Assembly (NCBI GenBank): GCA_947486505.1
Contig: CANKTT010000018.1
Coordinates: forward strand, 1 to 18,285
Direction of reading: 5' to 3'
Length of the DNA: 18,285 bases
Origin: Actinomycetota bacterium
GTDB taxonomy: Bacteria; Actinomycetota; Actinomycetes; S36-B12; UBA5976
The translations under genes and the position numbers were made by a program. Below the pieces are notes generated by a model. The model did no database searches. It saw nothing but the letters and a program-made list of their open reading frames with translations, and was not told the origin of the DNA. Position 1 is the first letter of the stretch; each line of letters begins with the position of its first letter. Below are positions 1 through 6,778 of this stretch, in pieces.

Positions 1-543
1 GAAGGTGGCGTACACCGCGTGCAACGTGTGCCGGTTACTGAATCTCAGGGACGCATCCACACTTCGGCTGCTGGTGTTTTAGTGCTGCCGGAAGCTGAAG
101 AAGTAGACGTCACCATCGATCCTAATGATTTGCGAATCGACGTGTTCCGCTCATCGGGACCTGGCGGTCAAAGCGTTAACACCACCGACTCCGCTGTTCG
201 CATCACACACGTGCCAACTGGAATTGTCGTTTCGTGTCAGAACGAAAAATCTCAGCTTCAGAACAAAGAATCTGCGATGCGTATTCTTCGAGCTCGCATG
301 TTGGCTGCTGCGCAAGAAGCAGCAATGGCCGCCGCATCTGATGCCCGAAAGAGCCAAGTCCGTACCGTTGATCGCTCGGAGCGAATCCGCACCTATAACT
401 TTCCTGAAAATCGGTTGGCAGACCACCGAGTTGGCTTCAAGAGCAATAATCTAGATGCAGTAATGAACGGTGACTTGGACCCAGTAATCGGTGCTTGCAT
501 TGAAGCTGACACCAAGGAACGACTTGCGACTTTAGGAGATTAA
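1..543 (+). CDS. prfA: Peptide chain release factor 1 (RF1), 3' part
   Basis: The reading frame is open from the first base and ends at the TAA at 541-543, so about 180 C-terminal residues of a roughly 355-residue protein are present. RF1 recognises UAA and UAG stop codons in the ribosomal A site and triggers release of the finished peptide. The peptidyl-transferase-centre motif GGQ is encoded at 163-171 inside GPGGQSVN. The start of the fragment reads [12 protein letters not shown], the RF1 form; RF2 has a different sequence after VHR. The Ser/Pro-type stop-codon recognition motif lies upstream of the window. The GTG at 19 is internal, not the true start. The gene runs straight into the DUF4287-type gene and prmC. 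PrmC methylates the GGQ glutamine, so enzyme and substrate are encoded together, as in many bacteria. Identification is secure; only the 5' end is missing. Confidence 0.96.
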   Translation, partial: EGGVHRVQRVPVTESQGRIHTSAAGVLVLPEAEEVDVTIDPNDLRIDVFRSSGPGGQSVNTTDSAVRITHVPTGIVVSCQNEKSQLQNKESAMRILRARMLAAAQEAAMAAASDARKSQVRTVDRSERIRTYNFPENRLADHRVGFKSNNLDAVMNGDLDPVIGACIEADTKERLATLGD

Positions 544-545
544 AG

Positions 546-749
546 ATGGCTGAACCAGTTAAAGGGCCAGCATCGTATTTTCCGTCAATTGAAAAGAATT
601 ACGTAAAGAAGATTGATGAATGGATGAAAATCCTAAAGAAAGCAAAGCTCGAAAAGCACATGGAAATGGTTGCTTTCTTGAAGTCAGAATATGAAATGGG
701 ACACGGCCACGCAAACGCACTAGTTGCGCACTTCAAGACCCAGAAGTAG
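546..749 (+). CDS. Small DUF4287-type protein
   Basis: A 67-residue, lysine-rich soluble protein with no signal peptide or membrane segment. It contains the pattern I associate with DUF4287: an aromatic Ile-Glu-Lys N-terminal segment, a central Trp (about residue 26), a Lys-rich helix, and the C-terminal signature GHGHANALV at residues 53-61. The biochemical function of this family is unknown to me. The start is well defined: AGGAG at 534-538, inside the last codons of prfA, lies seven bases before the ATG. The stop codon is three bases from the prmC ATG, so the gene sits in one transcript with a release factor and its methyltransferase. That context hints at translation but does not prove it. 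Existence of the gene is very likely; the family call is from memory. Confidence 0.82.
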   Translation: MAEPVKGPASYFPSIEKNYVKKIDEWMKILKKAKLEKHMEMVAFLKSEYEMGHGHANALVAHFKTQK

Positions 750-752
750 TCA

Positions 753-1652
753 ATGCCAAGCGACCTTAAGGCAGTTGTAAGTAAGGCAACTGCTTTGCTA
801 GTGCAGGCCCAGGTTTCAAGTCCACAAGTAGATGCCGAGTTGCTTCTCGCTCATGTAGTTGGCATTCAGCGCAGTCAATTGTTAACGGTTGTTGATCTCA
901 CAGATGAACAAGTTTCGGATTTCGAAATGCTAGTTGCTCGACGAGCAAACCGAGTGCCCCTTCAACATCTAACTGGCATTGCATATTTCAGACACTTAGA
1001 ACTCTCAGTTGGGCCAGGGGTGTTTGTACCAAGACCAGAAACTGAATTACTTGTTGAAGCTGCAATTAAACATTTGAAAACTGTCGACCACCCGCGGATT
1101 GCTGTTGACCTTTGTGCCGGGAGTGGAGCCATCGCGCTCTCAATAGCACTTGAAGTTCCTGGAACTACAGTTCACGCCGTTGAGTTATCAGATGATGCTT
1201 TCAAGTGGCTCACTCATAACGTAGTTGACCATGCCGCAAAACTTGAAGCCATAGATTCACATGTAATTGTGCATCACGGAAATGCTGGAGACGGCTCGCT
1301 ACTGGGCGACATTACGCAACAAGTAGATGCAGTAGTTTCTAATCCGCCTTACATTCCAAGTGAAATGATTCCGCGCGATCCAGAAGCCCGAGATCACGAC
1401 CCAGCAATCGCGCTTTTCAGTGGCATAGATGGACTCGATGTTGCGCGTGAAGTTGTGCTAGTTGCAGCAGATTTATTGAAGCCTGGTGGCTTCATTGGGA
1501 TTGAACATGCCGACGTCCAAGGAGAGAGCATGCCGGCATTGTTCAATGCTCAGCCAAATACTTGGACAGAAGTAAAAGATAACTTGGATTACAACCAACT
1601 TCCACGTTTCACCACGGCAATTAGATCTAATGTTGCAAGCGTAGGAAGATAG
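753..1652 (+). CDS. prmC: Release factor glutamine N5-methyltransferase PrmC (HemK)
   Basis: A 299-residue cytoplasmic SAM-dependent methyltransferase that modifies the GGQ glutamine of RF1 and RF2 and raises termination efficiency. The N-terminal helical release-factor-binding domain (about 1-90) contains PLQHLTG at 69-75. The catalytic domain carries RPETE at 94-98, the SAM-binding glycine motif DLCAGSGAIAL at 119-129, and the diagnostic glutamine-methylating motif NPPY at 197-200. A later segment, ALFSGIDGLD around 220-229, is also typical of the family. Length is slightly above the usual 275-290. The ATG follows the upstream stop codon by three bases without a strong ribosome site, which suggests translational coupling. 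The tsaC ATG follows four bases after its stop. All expected active-site motifs are intact. Confidence 0.95.
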   Translation: MPSDLKAVVSKATALLVQAQVSSPQVDAELLLAHVVGIQRSQLLTVVDLTDEQVSDFEMLVARRANRVPLQHLTGIAYFRHLELSVGPGVFVPRPETELLVEAAIKHLKTVDHPRIAVDLCAGSGAIALSIALEVPGTTVHAVELSDDAFKWLTHNVVDHAAKLEAIDSHVIVHHGNAGDGSLLGDITQQVDAVVSNPPYIPSEMIPRDPEARDHDPAIALFSGIDGLDVAREVVLVAADLLKPGGFIGIEHADVQGESMPALFNAQPNTWTEVKDNLDYNQLPRFTTAIRSNVASVGR

Positions 1653-1656
1653 TTAC

Positions 1657-2313
1657 ATGTCACAAGTTCTTAAGGTTGATGGGTCAGGATCCAAAGCGGA
1701 TGTGCAACTAGCAATCGAGGCAGCGGTTTTTGCTGTAAAGAATGGTGGACTTGCAGTAATTCCTACCGACACCTCTTATGCAGTTATTTGTGATGCCTTT
1801 AATGTTGATGCAATAGCAAGATTGCGAAATGCAAAGAAACAAACCTCAGACATTGCGCTACCGATAGCTGCAGGGTCGATTGAAACAATTCGCGGTGTTG
1901 CGAACTTTTCTATGGTCGCAAATGATCTAGCCAGCGCGGTTTGGCCTGGAGCGCTAACGCTGCTAACTATTGCCCAAGATTCGTTGGCTTGGAACATCGG
2001 CCAGGATGGTTCGGCATTGGCAGTGCGGGTTCCGCATCATGAAGTAGCACAGGCAGTCTTATCCGGAATTGGTCCAACGGTTATGACCGGTTCCCAAATA
2101 GTTGGAAATCCAGCGGTCCAGACTGTGGAACAAGCTCAGGCTGCGCTTTCTGATCTAGTAGATGTCTACTTAGATGGAGGCTCGCTAACCCCACATATTT
2201 CAACGGTTATCGATGCGACCACCGACCACGTACGTCTGGTTCGCAAGGGCGAAGTTACATTGGGGCAGCTCCGGGAAATCATGCCTTCGATAATTGACGC
2301 AACTGCGTCTTAA
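1657..2313 (+). CDS. tsaC: Divergent threonylcarbamoyl-AMP synthase (TsaC/Sua5/YrdC family)
   Basis: A 218-residue protein with the YrdC fold, expected to make threonylcarbamoyl-AMP from threonine, bicarbonate and ATP for the t6A modification of tRNAs. Family landmarks present are PTDT at 36-39, WPGALTLL around 96-103, AVRVPHH at 122-128 and STVID at 182-186. It lacks the extra Sua5 C-terminal domain, so it is the short TsaC form. Odd features: the conserved KxR motif reads K60-K61-Q62, and the conserved SAN segment (SxN) aligns with G145-S146-Q147. The usual TVYGL after PTD reads TSYAV. These changes fall in the substrate pocket, so activity may be altered or another copy may exist elsewhere. 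Its position after prmC matches Rv1301. AGGAAG lies just upstream of the ATG. Family call is secure; function is uncertain. Confidence 0.85.
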   Translation: MSQVLKVDGSGSKADVQLAIEAAVFAVKNGGLAVIPTDTSYAVICDAFNVDAIARLRNAKKQTSDIALPIAAGSIETIRGVANFSMVANDLASAVWPGALTLLTIAQDSLAWNIGQDGSALAVRVPHHEVAQAVLSGIGPTVMTGSQIVGNPAVQTVEQAQAALSDLVDVYLDGGSLTPHISTVIDATTDHVRLVRKGEVTLGQLREIMPSIIDATAS

Positions 2314-2325
2314 GTCGCAAGCCCC

Positions 2326-2375
2326 TAGGATTAAGAGACCGCGCGCCGGCGGTCATAACGTTGAAGGTGAAAATC
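2326..2375 (+). promoter_or_regulatory. Putative glyA promoter and hairpin leader
   Basis: TAGGAT at 2326-2331 fits the actinobacterial -10 pattern TANNNT. A transcript starting about seven bases later would begin at a perfect 6-bp GC-rich stem, GACCGC at 2337-2342 pairing with GCGGTC at 2349-2354 around a 6-base loop. The stem is followed by no T tract, so it is not a classic terminator. The strong ribosome site AAGGTGA at 2364-2370 follows. No good -35 box is seen at 16-18 bases. The hairpin is read directly from sequence; its role as a 5' stabiliser or attenuator is inference. Confidence 0.35.
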
Positions 2376-3641
2376 ATGAGCAATACTTTTTTCGGAGCAG
2401 AGTTCGACGAATTAAATGCAACTGATCCAGAAATTGCAAACATTCTGTTGGATGAGTTACAGCGCTTGCGCACTGGTATTCAGTTGATTGCATCCGAGAA
2501 TTACACCTCACCAGCGGTTTTGGCGGCGCTTGGTTCGACATTGAGTAACAAGTACGCAGAAGGCTACCCAGGTAAGCGCTATTACGGTGGCTGTGAAGTA
2601 GTTGACGTTGCAGAGACCATTGGTATTGAACGCGCAAAGTCACTTTTCGGTGCTGACCATGCAAACTTGCAACCACATTCAGGTGCAAGTGCGAACATCG
2701 CGGTCTTCGGTGCATTCCTTCAGCCAGGCGACACCTACCTTGCAATGGCTCTTCCACACGGTGGTCACCTAACTCACGGTGCAGGCGTTTCTTATTCCGG
2801 TAAATGGTTTAATCCAGTTCACTACGGTGTTGCTGAAGGTTCAGAGGATATTGATTACGATCAAATGCGCGACTTAGCTCGTGAGCACAAACCAAAAATG
2901 ATCATTGCTGGTGGCTCTGCGATTCCTCGCTTAATTGATTTCAAGGCAATCCGCGAGATCGCAGATGAAGTTGGCGCGATCATGCACGTTGATGCGGCCC
3001 ACATAATTGGCCTAATTGCCGGTAAGGCAATTCCATCCCCAGTTCCTTATGCAGACGTTGTCACGTTTACAACTCACAAGGTTTTGCGTGGACCACGCTC
3101 TGGAATGATTCTGTGCAAGGAAGAACATGCCGCAAAGATAGATAAGGCGGTATTCCCAATGATGCAGGGTGGCCCAATGATGCATGTGATTGCAGCTAAG
3201 GCAGTAGCGCTAAAGGAATGTGCAACACCTGAATATCAAAAGTATGCAAAGGATGTCATCGTTAACGCCCAGGCCTTAACTGCAGGTTTGGCTGCCGAAG
3301 GTATGCGCCCAGTTACTGGTGGCACTGACACTCATCTCGCGTTACTTGATCTACAAGGTATAGATGTATCAGGTAAAGATGCCGAACAGCGCTCTGGTGA
3401 CTCGGGAATTGTTTTGAACAAGAATTCAATTCCTTACGATCCAAAGCCAGCGGCCGTAACCTCCGGTATCCGCGTTGGTACCCCATCGCTTACTACTCAA
3501 GGTATGGGTGTGCCAGAAATGGCGACGATTGCAAACATGATTGGCCGGGCAGTTAAGTCGGATAATCCTGCAGTACATGCGGAAATCAAGGCCGAAGTCC
3601 TCGATCTAACTGCTAAGTTCCCGGCATACCCGCGACCTTAG
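2376..3641 (+). CDS. glyA: Serine hydroxymethyltransferase
   Basis: A 421-residue PLP enzyme that interconverts serine plus tetrahydrofolate and glycine plus 5,10-methylene-tetrahydrofolate, the main source of one-carbon units. Visible motifs are LIASENYTS at 37-45, the GKRYYGG substrate loop at 66-72, HGGHLTHG at 128-135, the PLP-contacting VDAAH at 205-209, and THK with the Schiff-base lysine at K235. MQGGPMMH and the folate-side C-terminal domain follow. The segment before the lysine reads TFTTHK rather than the more common TTTTHK, a mild variation. I chose the ATG at 2376 because AAGGTGA ends five bases upstream and the family begins near here. An in-frame TTG at 2361 would overlap that ribosome site. 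glyA between tsaC and the wecA-like gene matches Streptomyces-type gene order as I remember it. Length is normal. Confidence 0.97.
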   Translation: MSNTFFGAEFDELNATDPEIANILLDELQRLRTGIQLIASENYTSPAVLAALGSTLSNKYAEGYPGKRYYGGCEVVDVAETIGIERAKSLFGADHANLQPHSGASANIAVFGAFLQPGDTYLAMALPHGGHLTHGAGVSYSGKWFNPVHYGVAEGSEDIDYDQMRDLAREHKPKMIIAGGSAIPRLIDFKAIREIADEVGAIMHVDAAHIIGLIAGKAIPSPVPYADVVTFTTHKVLRGPRSGMILCKEEHAAKIDKAVFPMMQGGPMMHVIAAKAVALKECATPEYQKYAKDVIVNAQALTAGLAAEGMRPVTGGTDTHLALLDLQGIDVSGKDAEQRSGDSGIVLNKNSIPYDPKPAAVTSGIRVGTPSLTTQGMGVPEMATIANMIGRAVKSDNPAVHAEIKAEVLDLTAKFPAYPRP

Positions 3642-3655
3642 TTATTGCTTGCGGC

Positions 3656-3661
3656 TAACCT
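3656..3661 (+). promoter_or_regulatory. Putative -10 box for leaderless wecA-like mRNA
   Basis: TAACCT matches TANNNT and ends exactly six bases before the ATG at 3668. There is no Shine-Dalgarno sequence in this gap. The spacing would place the transcription start at the A of the start codon, giving a leaderless mRNA. No convincing -35 is visible, which is common in Actinobacteria. The same layout recurs at several other gene starts in this window. Confidence 0.45.
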
Positions 3662-3667
3662 TTCGTT

Positions 3668-4765
3668 ATGCGTGAGTATTTGTTGTGTTTGGCCGCTGCC
3701 GCTGCCGTGACATATCTACTAACGCCATCAGCTCGCGCCTTGGCCATCCGGTATGGCGCCATGGCAGACGTTAGAGATCGCGATGTTCACATGTTCCCAA
3801 CCCCACGCTGGGGCGGATTGGCGATGCTGGCTGGTCTTGGGGTTGCAATAATCTTGGCCAGCCAACTTCCGTTGATGTCCACAATCTTTAATGACCGGAG
3901 TCAGATTTACGCACTGATTATGGGTTGTCTAATCATCGTTGCCCTCGGATTACTTGATGACAAGTTCGGCTTGGATGCACCAACGAAACTCGTGGGCCAA
4001 ATTCTGGCCGCTGGAGTTATGGCCATGCAGGGTGTCACGTTGGTTTGGTTACCAATTCGTGGCACTTTCATTCTTGATCCAACTACTTCAGTCCTGCTCA
4101 CTGTTTTAGTCGTCTTGGTAAGTATCAACGCAGTAAACATGGTCGATGGATTAGATGGCCTTGCGGCCAGCATCGTTCTAGTCGGTGCCGGTGCGTTCTT
4201 CGCCTATTCGTATTTCCTATCGGTTGCAAATGGATATCAGCGCGCGGCACTTGCAACTTTGATTTCGGCATCATTAATTGGAATGTGTGCCGGTTTCCTT
4301 CCGCACAATTGGTACCGAGCGAAAATCTTTATGGGGGACACCGGATCAATGTTGATCGGACTGTTGATGGCTGCATCTTCGATCATGCTTACTGGTCAAG
4401 TTGATCCAGGCGGACTAAGCGGCGGAATTTTACTTCCTGCATTCTTGCCGATCGTTTTGCCGCTTTCGATTCTGGCGGTGCCACTGCTTGATCTACTGTT
4501 AGCGGTTGTGCGCCGAACTCGAAAGGGCCGCTCTCCGTTTTCACCTGACAAAGAACACCTGCATCACCGACTGCTTAAATTAGGTCACGGGCAAGAACGT
4601 GCGGTTTTAATCATGACCGCGTTTTCTGGTCTCCTAGCATTTGGCGCAGTGAGCACCGTATTCGTTCCAGTTTGGATTACTGGATTAGGGGCAGGATTAG
4701 GTGTGGTCGCACTCGCAAGCTGGGCGCTGAACCCACCCCGGACCAGAACTAGTGCAAGAACCTAA
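3668..4765 (+). CDS. wecA: WecA/Rfe-family polyprenyl-phosphate sugar-1-phosphate transferase
   Basis: A 365-residue, very hydrophobic protein with about ten or eleven membrane segments, from the PNPT superfamily (WecA, TagO, MraY). It is expected to transfer a sugar phosphate, probably GlcNAc-1-phosphate, from UDP-sugar to decaprenyl or undecaprenyl phosphate at the inner membrane face, the first step of envelope glycan synthesis. Visible motifs are PTPRWGGLAM at 44-53, the Mg-binding LLDD at 95-98, NMVDGLDGLA at 157-166, FMGDTG at 221-226, and the HLHH loop at 297-300. The last marks the WecA/TagO branch rather than MraY. The usual NFxPAKIF before FMGD reads NWYRAKIF, a Pro to Arg change. 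Orthologous position to Rv1302 (rfe). There is no Shine-Dalgarno; the start is probably leaderless. The donor sugar cannot be read from sequence. Confidence 0.88.
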   Translation: MREYLLCLAAAAAVTYLLTPSARALAIRYGAMADVRDRDVHMFPTPRWGGLAMLAGLGVAIILASQLPLMSTIFNDRSQIYALIMGCLIIVALGLLDDKFGLDAPTKLVGQILAAGVMAMQGVTLVWLPIRGTFILDPTTSVLLTVLVVLVSINAVNMVDGLDGLAASIVLVGAGAFFAYSYFLSVANGYQRAALATLISASLIGMCAGFLPHNWYRAKIFMGDTGSMLIGLLMAASSIMLTGQVDPGGLSGGILLPAFLPIVLPLSILAVPLLDLLLAVVRRTRKGRSPFSPDKEHLHHRLLKLGHGQERAVLIMTAFSGLLAFGAVSTVFVPVWITGLGAGLGVVALASWALNPPRTRTSART

Positions 4766-4822
4766 AGAGAATGTTAAGTACTGACCGTCACCAACTGAGA
4801 TCTAACTGAGAGACTGATTTTT

Positions 4823-5260
4823 ATGACAAGCCAACGACTAATACTTCGAGCAGCCATTCCAACTTTTATCGTTGGCGCATTGGCGACAATCACCGGGTTT
4901 ATTTCCAGCGGCACCAAAGGACTGATTGCTGGCGTATTCGGGACGCTACTCGTGGTGGCTTTCTTCTCAATCGGTCAGCTGGCCCTAGATAAGGTCATCC
5001 GGACAAATCCAGGCATTGCTACCTCCATGGCCCTGCTGCTGTACTTAATCAAAGTGGCAGTGCTGTTTGTCCTACTGCTTATCTTCAAGGACACCGAAGC
5101 CTTTGATACCAAGGTTTTTGCCGCAACCATTGTCTCTTGCACGGTAGTTTGGCTAGTTGCCGAAACCTGGGCTTTTGCTACGGCAAAAGTGCTTTATGTT
5201 GAGCCAGGATCAGGACCAGATATACGGCCAGTTGATACCTCCCAACCTAAAGATTTGTGA
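4823..5260 (+). CDS. atpI: AtpI-like ATP synthase accessory membrane protein
   Basis: A 145-residue membrane protein with four predicted transmembrane helices at roughly 10-30, 34-54, 68-88 and 98-120, and a short charged C-terminal tail (about 125-145). It occupies the place of Rv1303, the small membrane protein between rfe and atpB in mycobacteria. AtpI-type proteins are thought to help assemble the c-ring or supply Mg2+ to the synthase, but the exact role is unsettled. The 57-base gap from the upstream gene holds a short direct repeat (AACTGAGA at 4793-4800 and 4804-4811) and only a weak purine stretch before the ATG. GAGACT at 4810-4815 ends seven bases before the ATG and could be a weak -10 box. 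The assignment rests mainly on position and membrane topology. Confidence 0.75.
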   Translation: MTSQRLILRAAIPTFIVGALATITGFISSGTKGLIAGVFGTLLVVAFFSIGQLALDKVIRTNPGIATSMALLLYLIKVAVLFVLLLIFKDTEAFDTKVFAATIVSCTVVWLVAETWAFATAKVLYVEPGSGPDIRPVDTSQPKDL

Positions 5261-5282
5261 CCTTGTGAAATTAATCGCAAAG

Positions 5283-5307
5283 CCAGGGGTCAGTTCTGCA
5301 CCCTTGG
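5283..5307 (+). other. Hairpin between the two atp accessory genes
   Basis: CCAGGGGT at 5283-5290 can pair with ACCCTTGG at 5300-5307, an 8-bp stem with one G-U pair and a 9-base loop. No T tract follows, so it is unlikely to be a strong intrinsic terminator. It may be a processing or mRNA-stability element. The structure is visible in the sequence; the role is inferred. Confidence 0.4.
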
Positions 5308-5315
5308 AAATACCT

Positions 5316-5321
5316 GATAAT
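5316..5321 (+). promoter_or_regulatory. Possible -10 box upstream of the AtpZ-like gene
   Basis: GATAAT differs from the TATAAT consensus at one base and lies eleven bases before the ATG at 5333. No Shine-Dalgarno sequence precedes that ATG. A start site seven bases downstream would give an mRNA with a leader of only about five bases. The best -35 candidate, TTCTGC at 5294-5299, is poor. This could be a secondary promoter of the ATP synthase operon. Confidence 0.25.
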
Positions 5322-5332
5322 CTGGCGATGCA

Positions 5333-5602
5333 ATGAAGGCAGACGGAGCTGAATTCCCCAACAGCAAAGACAGCCGCGAAACATCAGACATGGCCTGGCG
5401 TTCGGTTAGTAACTTAACTGCCGGGTTGTTGTTGTATGGCGGGCTTGGTTGGTTTCTCGGACAAAAGTTCGGACACCAAAACGCATTCATAGCCGCTGGA
5501 TCAATTCTTGGAATTGTTTTAGCGCTTTACCTCACCTACGCACGCGTTTCGGCAATGGATCGAAACACCACGACGAGTGACCGGAGGAAAGACCAGCAAT
5601 GA
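5333..5602 (+). CDS. atpZ: AtpZ/AtpI-family small membrane protein
   Basis: An 89-residue protein with a charged N-terminal tail (1-22), two transmembrane helices at about 24-43 and 48-68 joined by a short loop, and a hydrophilic C-terminus. The first helix is glycine-rich (YGGLGWFLG at 35-43), the pattern of the AtpZ/AtpI family encoded just upstream of atpB in many bacteria. AtpZ has been linked to Mg2+ or Ca2+ supply and to ATP synthase assembly with AtpI. Here it follows the longer AtpI-like gene, the reverse of the common atpZ-atpI order. Its stop codon overlaps the atpB start (ATGA at 5599-5602), so the two are translationally coupled. A second ATG at 5390 (residue 20) would keep both helices but has no better ribosome site. 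Family call is likely, function less so. Confidence 0.72.
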   Translation: MKADGAEFPNSKDSRETSDMAWRSVSNLTAGLLLYGGLGWFLGQKFGHQNAFIAAGSILGIVLALYLTYARVSAMDRNTTTSDRRKDQQ

Positions 5603-6432
5603 GTGTAGTTAAGTTAAGCGGTGACAGTTCCTGTCCCGTAACACCACACCTGAATTCAGGTTGCGGTTTTCCTGCACCAAACGCTGAAATCTTTTTCCTT
5701 GAGCCATACACAACTTTGAATGTCTTTGGCATGGACTTTGTAATTGGTAAAACTTCAATTCTTGCCGCCTTAGTTTCCTTGATCGTGGCAACGTTTTTCT
5801 TAGCTGCTGCCCGCCCGCGCAAAATGGTGCCAGGCAAGTTGCAGTCACTCGGCGAACAGGCTTACTTGTTTGTTCGCGATCAAATTGCTCGTGAAGTAAT
5901 TGGCAAGGACGGCGATCGTTTTGTGCCGTTCCTAGGCTCACTTTTCTTCTTCGTTTGGATTTCAAACTTGATGGGTGTTATCCCAGGTGCGCAATTCCCA
6001 ATCATGTCCAGCTTGGCTTTTCCGGTTTCGCTGACTCTTATGGTTTACGCGACCTACATGTACATCGGCATGAAGCATCAAGGACCAATCAAATTCTTTA
6101 CCAGTGCGATGTTCCCACCAGGTGTGCCAAAGGCGATGTATGTCTTGCTAGCACCACTTGAATTGCTGCAACTTGTTGTTACTCGCCCTGTTACTCAGGC
6201 GATTCGTTTGTTTGCAAACATGTTTGCGGGTCACTTACTTCTAACAACATTTACATTGGCTGCTTACTACTTGCTTTCCCCATCCATCATCGGCGTTCTA
6301 GGCTCAGTCACTTCTTTCGGAGTTACCGTAGTTCTCACTGGATTTGAAATGTTTATTCAAGGACTGCAGGCATTCATCTTTACGCTTTTGACTGCCGTTT
6401 ACATTGGTGGATCGCTGCACGCCGAACATTAA
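5599..6432 (+). CDS. atpB: ATP synthase Fo subunit a
   Basis: A 277-residue integral membrane subunit that forms the two proton half-channels next to the c-ring. The essential arginine is R203 in TQAIRLFANM, equivalent to E. coli R210. The last helix contains LQAFIF at 256-261, matching the conserved glutamine region near E. coli Q252, and E250 lies one turn earlier on a neighbouring helix. FVWISNLMGVIPG at 118-130 is another family hallmark. GGAGG at 5583-5587 lies eleven bases before the ATG, which overlaps the AtpZ-like stop. A 95-base gap with a strong hairpin separates it from atpE. The N-terminal stretch (1-40) is polar and contains two cysteines at 12 and 22; whether these matter is unknown. 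All core residues are present, so the protein should be functional. Confidence 0.97.
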   Translation: MSVVKLSGDSSCPVTPHLNSGCGFPAPNAEIFFLEPYTTLNVFGMDFVIGKTSILAALVSLIVATFFLAAARPRKMVPGKLQSLGEQAYLFVRDQIAREVIGKDGDRFVPFLGSLFFFVWISNLMGVIPGAQFPIMSSLAFPVSLTLMVYATYMYIGMKHQGPIKFFTSAMFPPGVPKAMYVLLAPLELLQLVVTRPVTQAIRLFANMFAGHLLLTTFTLAAYYLLSPSIIGVLGSVTSFGVTVVLTGFEMFIQGLQAFIFTLLTAVYIGGSLHAEH

Positions 6433-6483
6433 GATTTTCCGATTGAGCAATCGATTGGAACTTGCAAGACAGAAAGTAAACCT

Positions 6484-6520
6484 GAGTTACTGGACAAGCC
6501 AGTAACTCTCGACAGAAGGA
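6484..6520 (+). promoter_or_regulatory. Perfect hairpin plus Shine-Dalgarno upstream of atpE
   Basis: GAGTTACTGG at 6484-6493 is the exact reverse complement of CCAGTAACTC at 6499-6508, leaving a 5-base loop ACAAG. The stem is followed by AAGGA at 6516-6520, seven bases before the atpE ATG, in unpaired sequence. There is no T tract. In other bacteria the atpB-atpE gap carries signals that raise expression of the c subunit, needed in about ten copies. A processing or 5'-protecting hairpin is the likeliest role here, by inference. Confidence 0.6.
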
Positions 6521-6524
6521 ATAA

Positions 6525-6755
<231 letters not shown>

Positions 6756-6763
6756 TTCAAATC

Positions 6764-6775
6764 GAGGTTTAACCT
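6764..6775 (+). promoter_or_regulatory. Possibly masked ribosome site of atpF
   Basis: GAGG at 6764-6767 is the only Shine-Dalgarno candidate for the GTG at 6779. Three of its bases lie in a small inverted repeat, AGGT at 6765-6768 and ACCT at 6772-6775 around the loop TTA. Pairing would weaken initiation of atpF relative to atpE, which fits the low copy number of subunit b. The stem is only four pairs, so this is tentative. Confidence 0.25.
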
Positions 6776-6778
6776 ACC

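Noticed and set aside
2361..2375. TTG at 2361 as the glyA start
   Set aside because: It overlaps the AAGGTGA ribosome site that serves the ATG at 2376, and the family N-terminus fits the ATG.
2326..2375. Glycine or other riboswitch upstream of glyA
   Set aside because: The leader is about 38 bases, far too short for a glycine aptamer, and contains only one simple hairpin.
4793..4811. Direct repeat AACTGAGA upstream of the AtpI-like gene as a regulator site
   Set aside because: Two 8-base copies 11 bases apart could be spaced like an operator, but no symmetry or third copy supports it.
6440..6453. Inverted repeat CGATTG-AG-CAATCG before atpE
   Set aside because: The 2-base loop is sterically poor, and only four pairs can form. 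The hairpin at 6484-6508 is far stronger.
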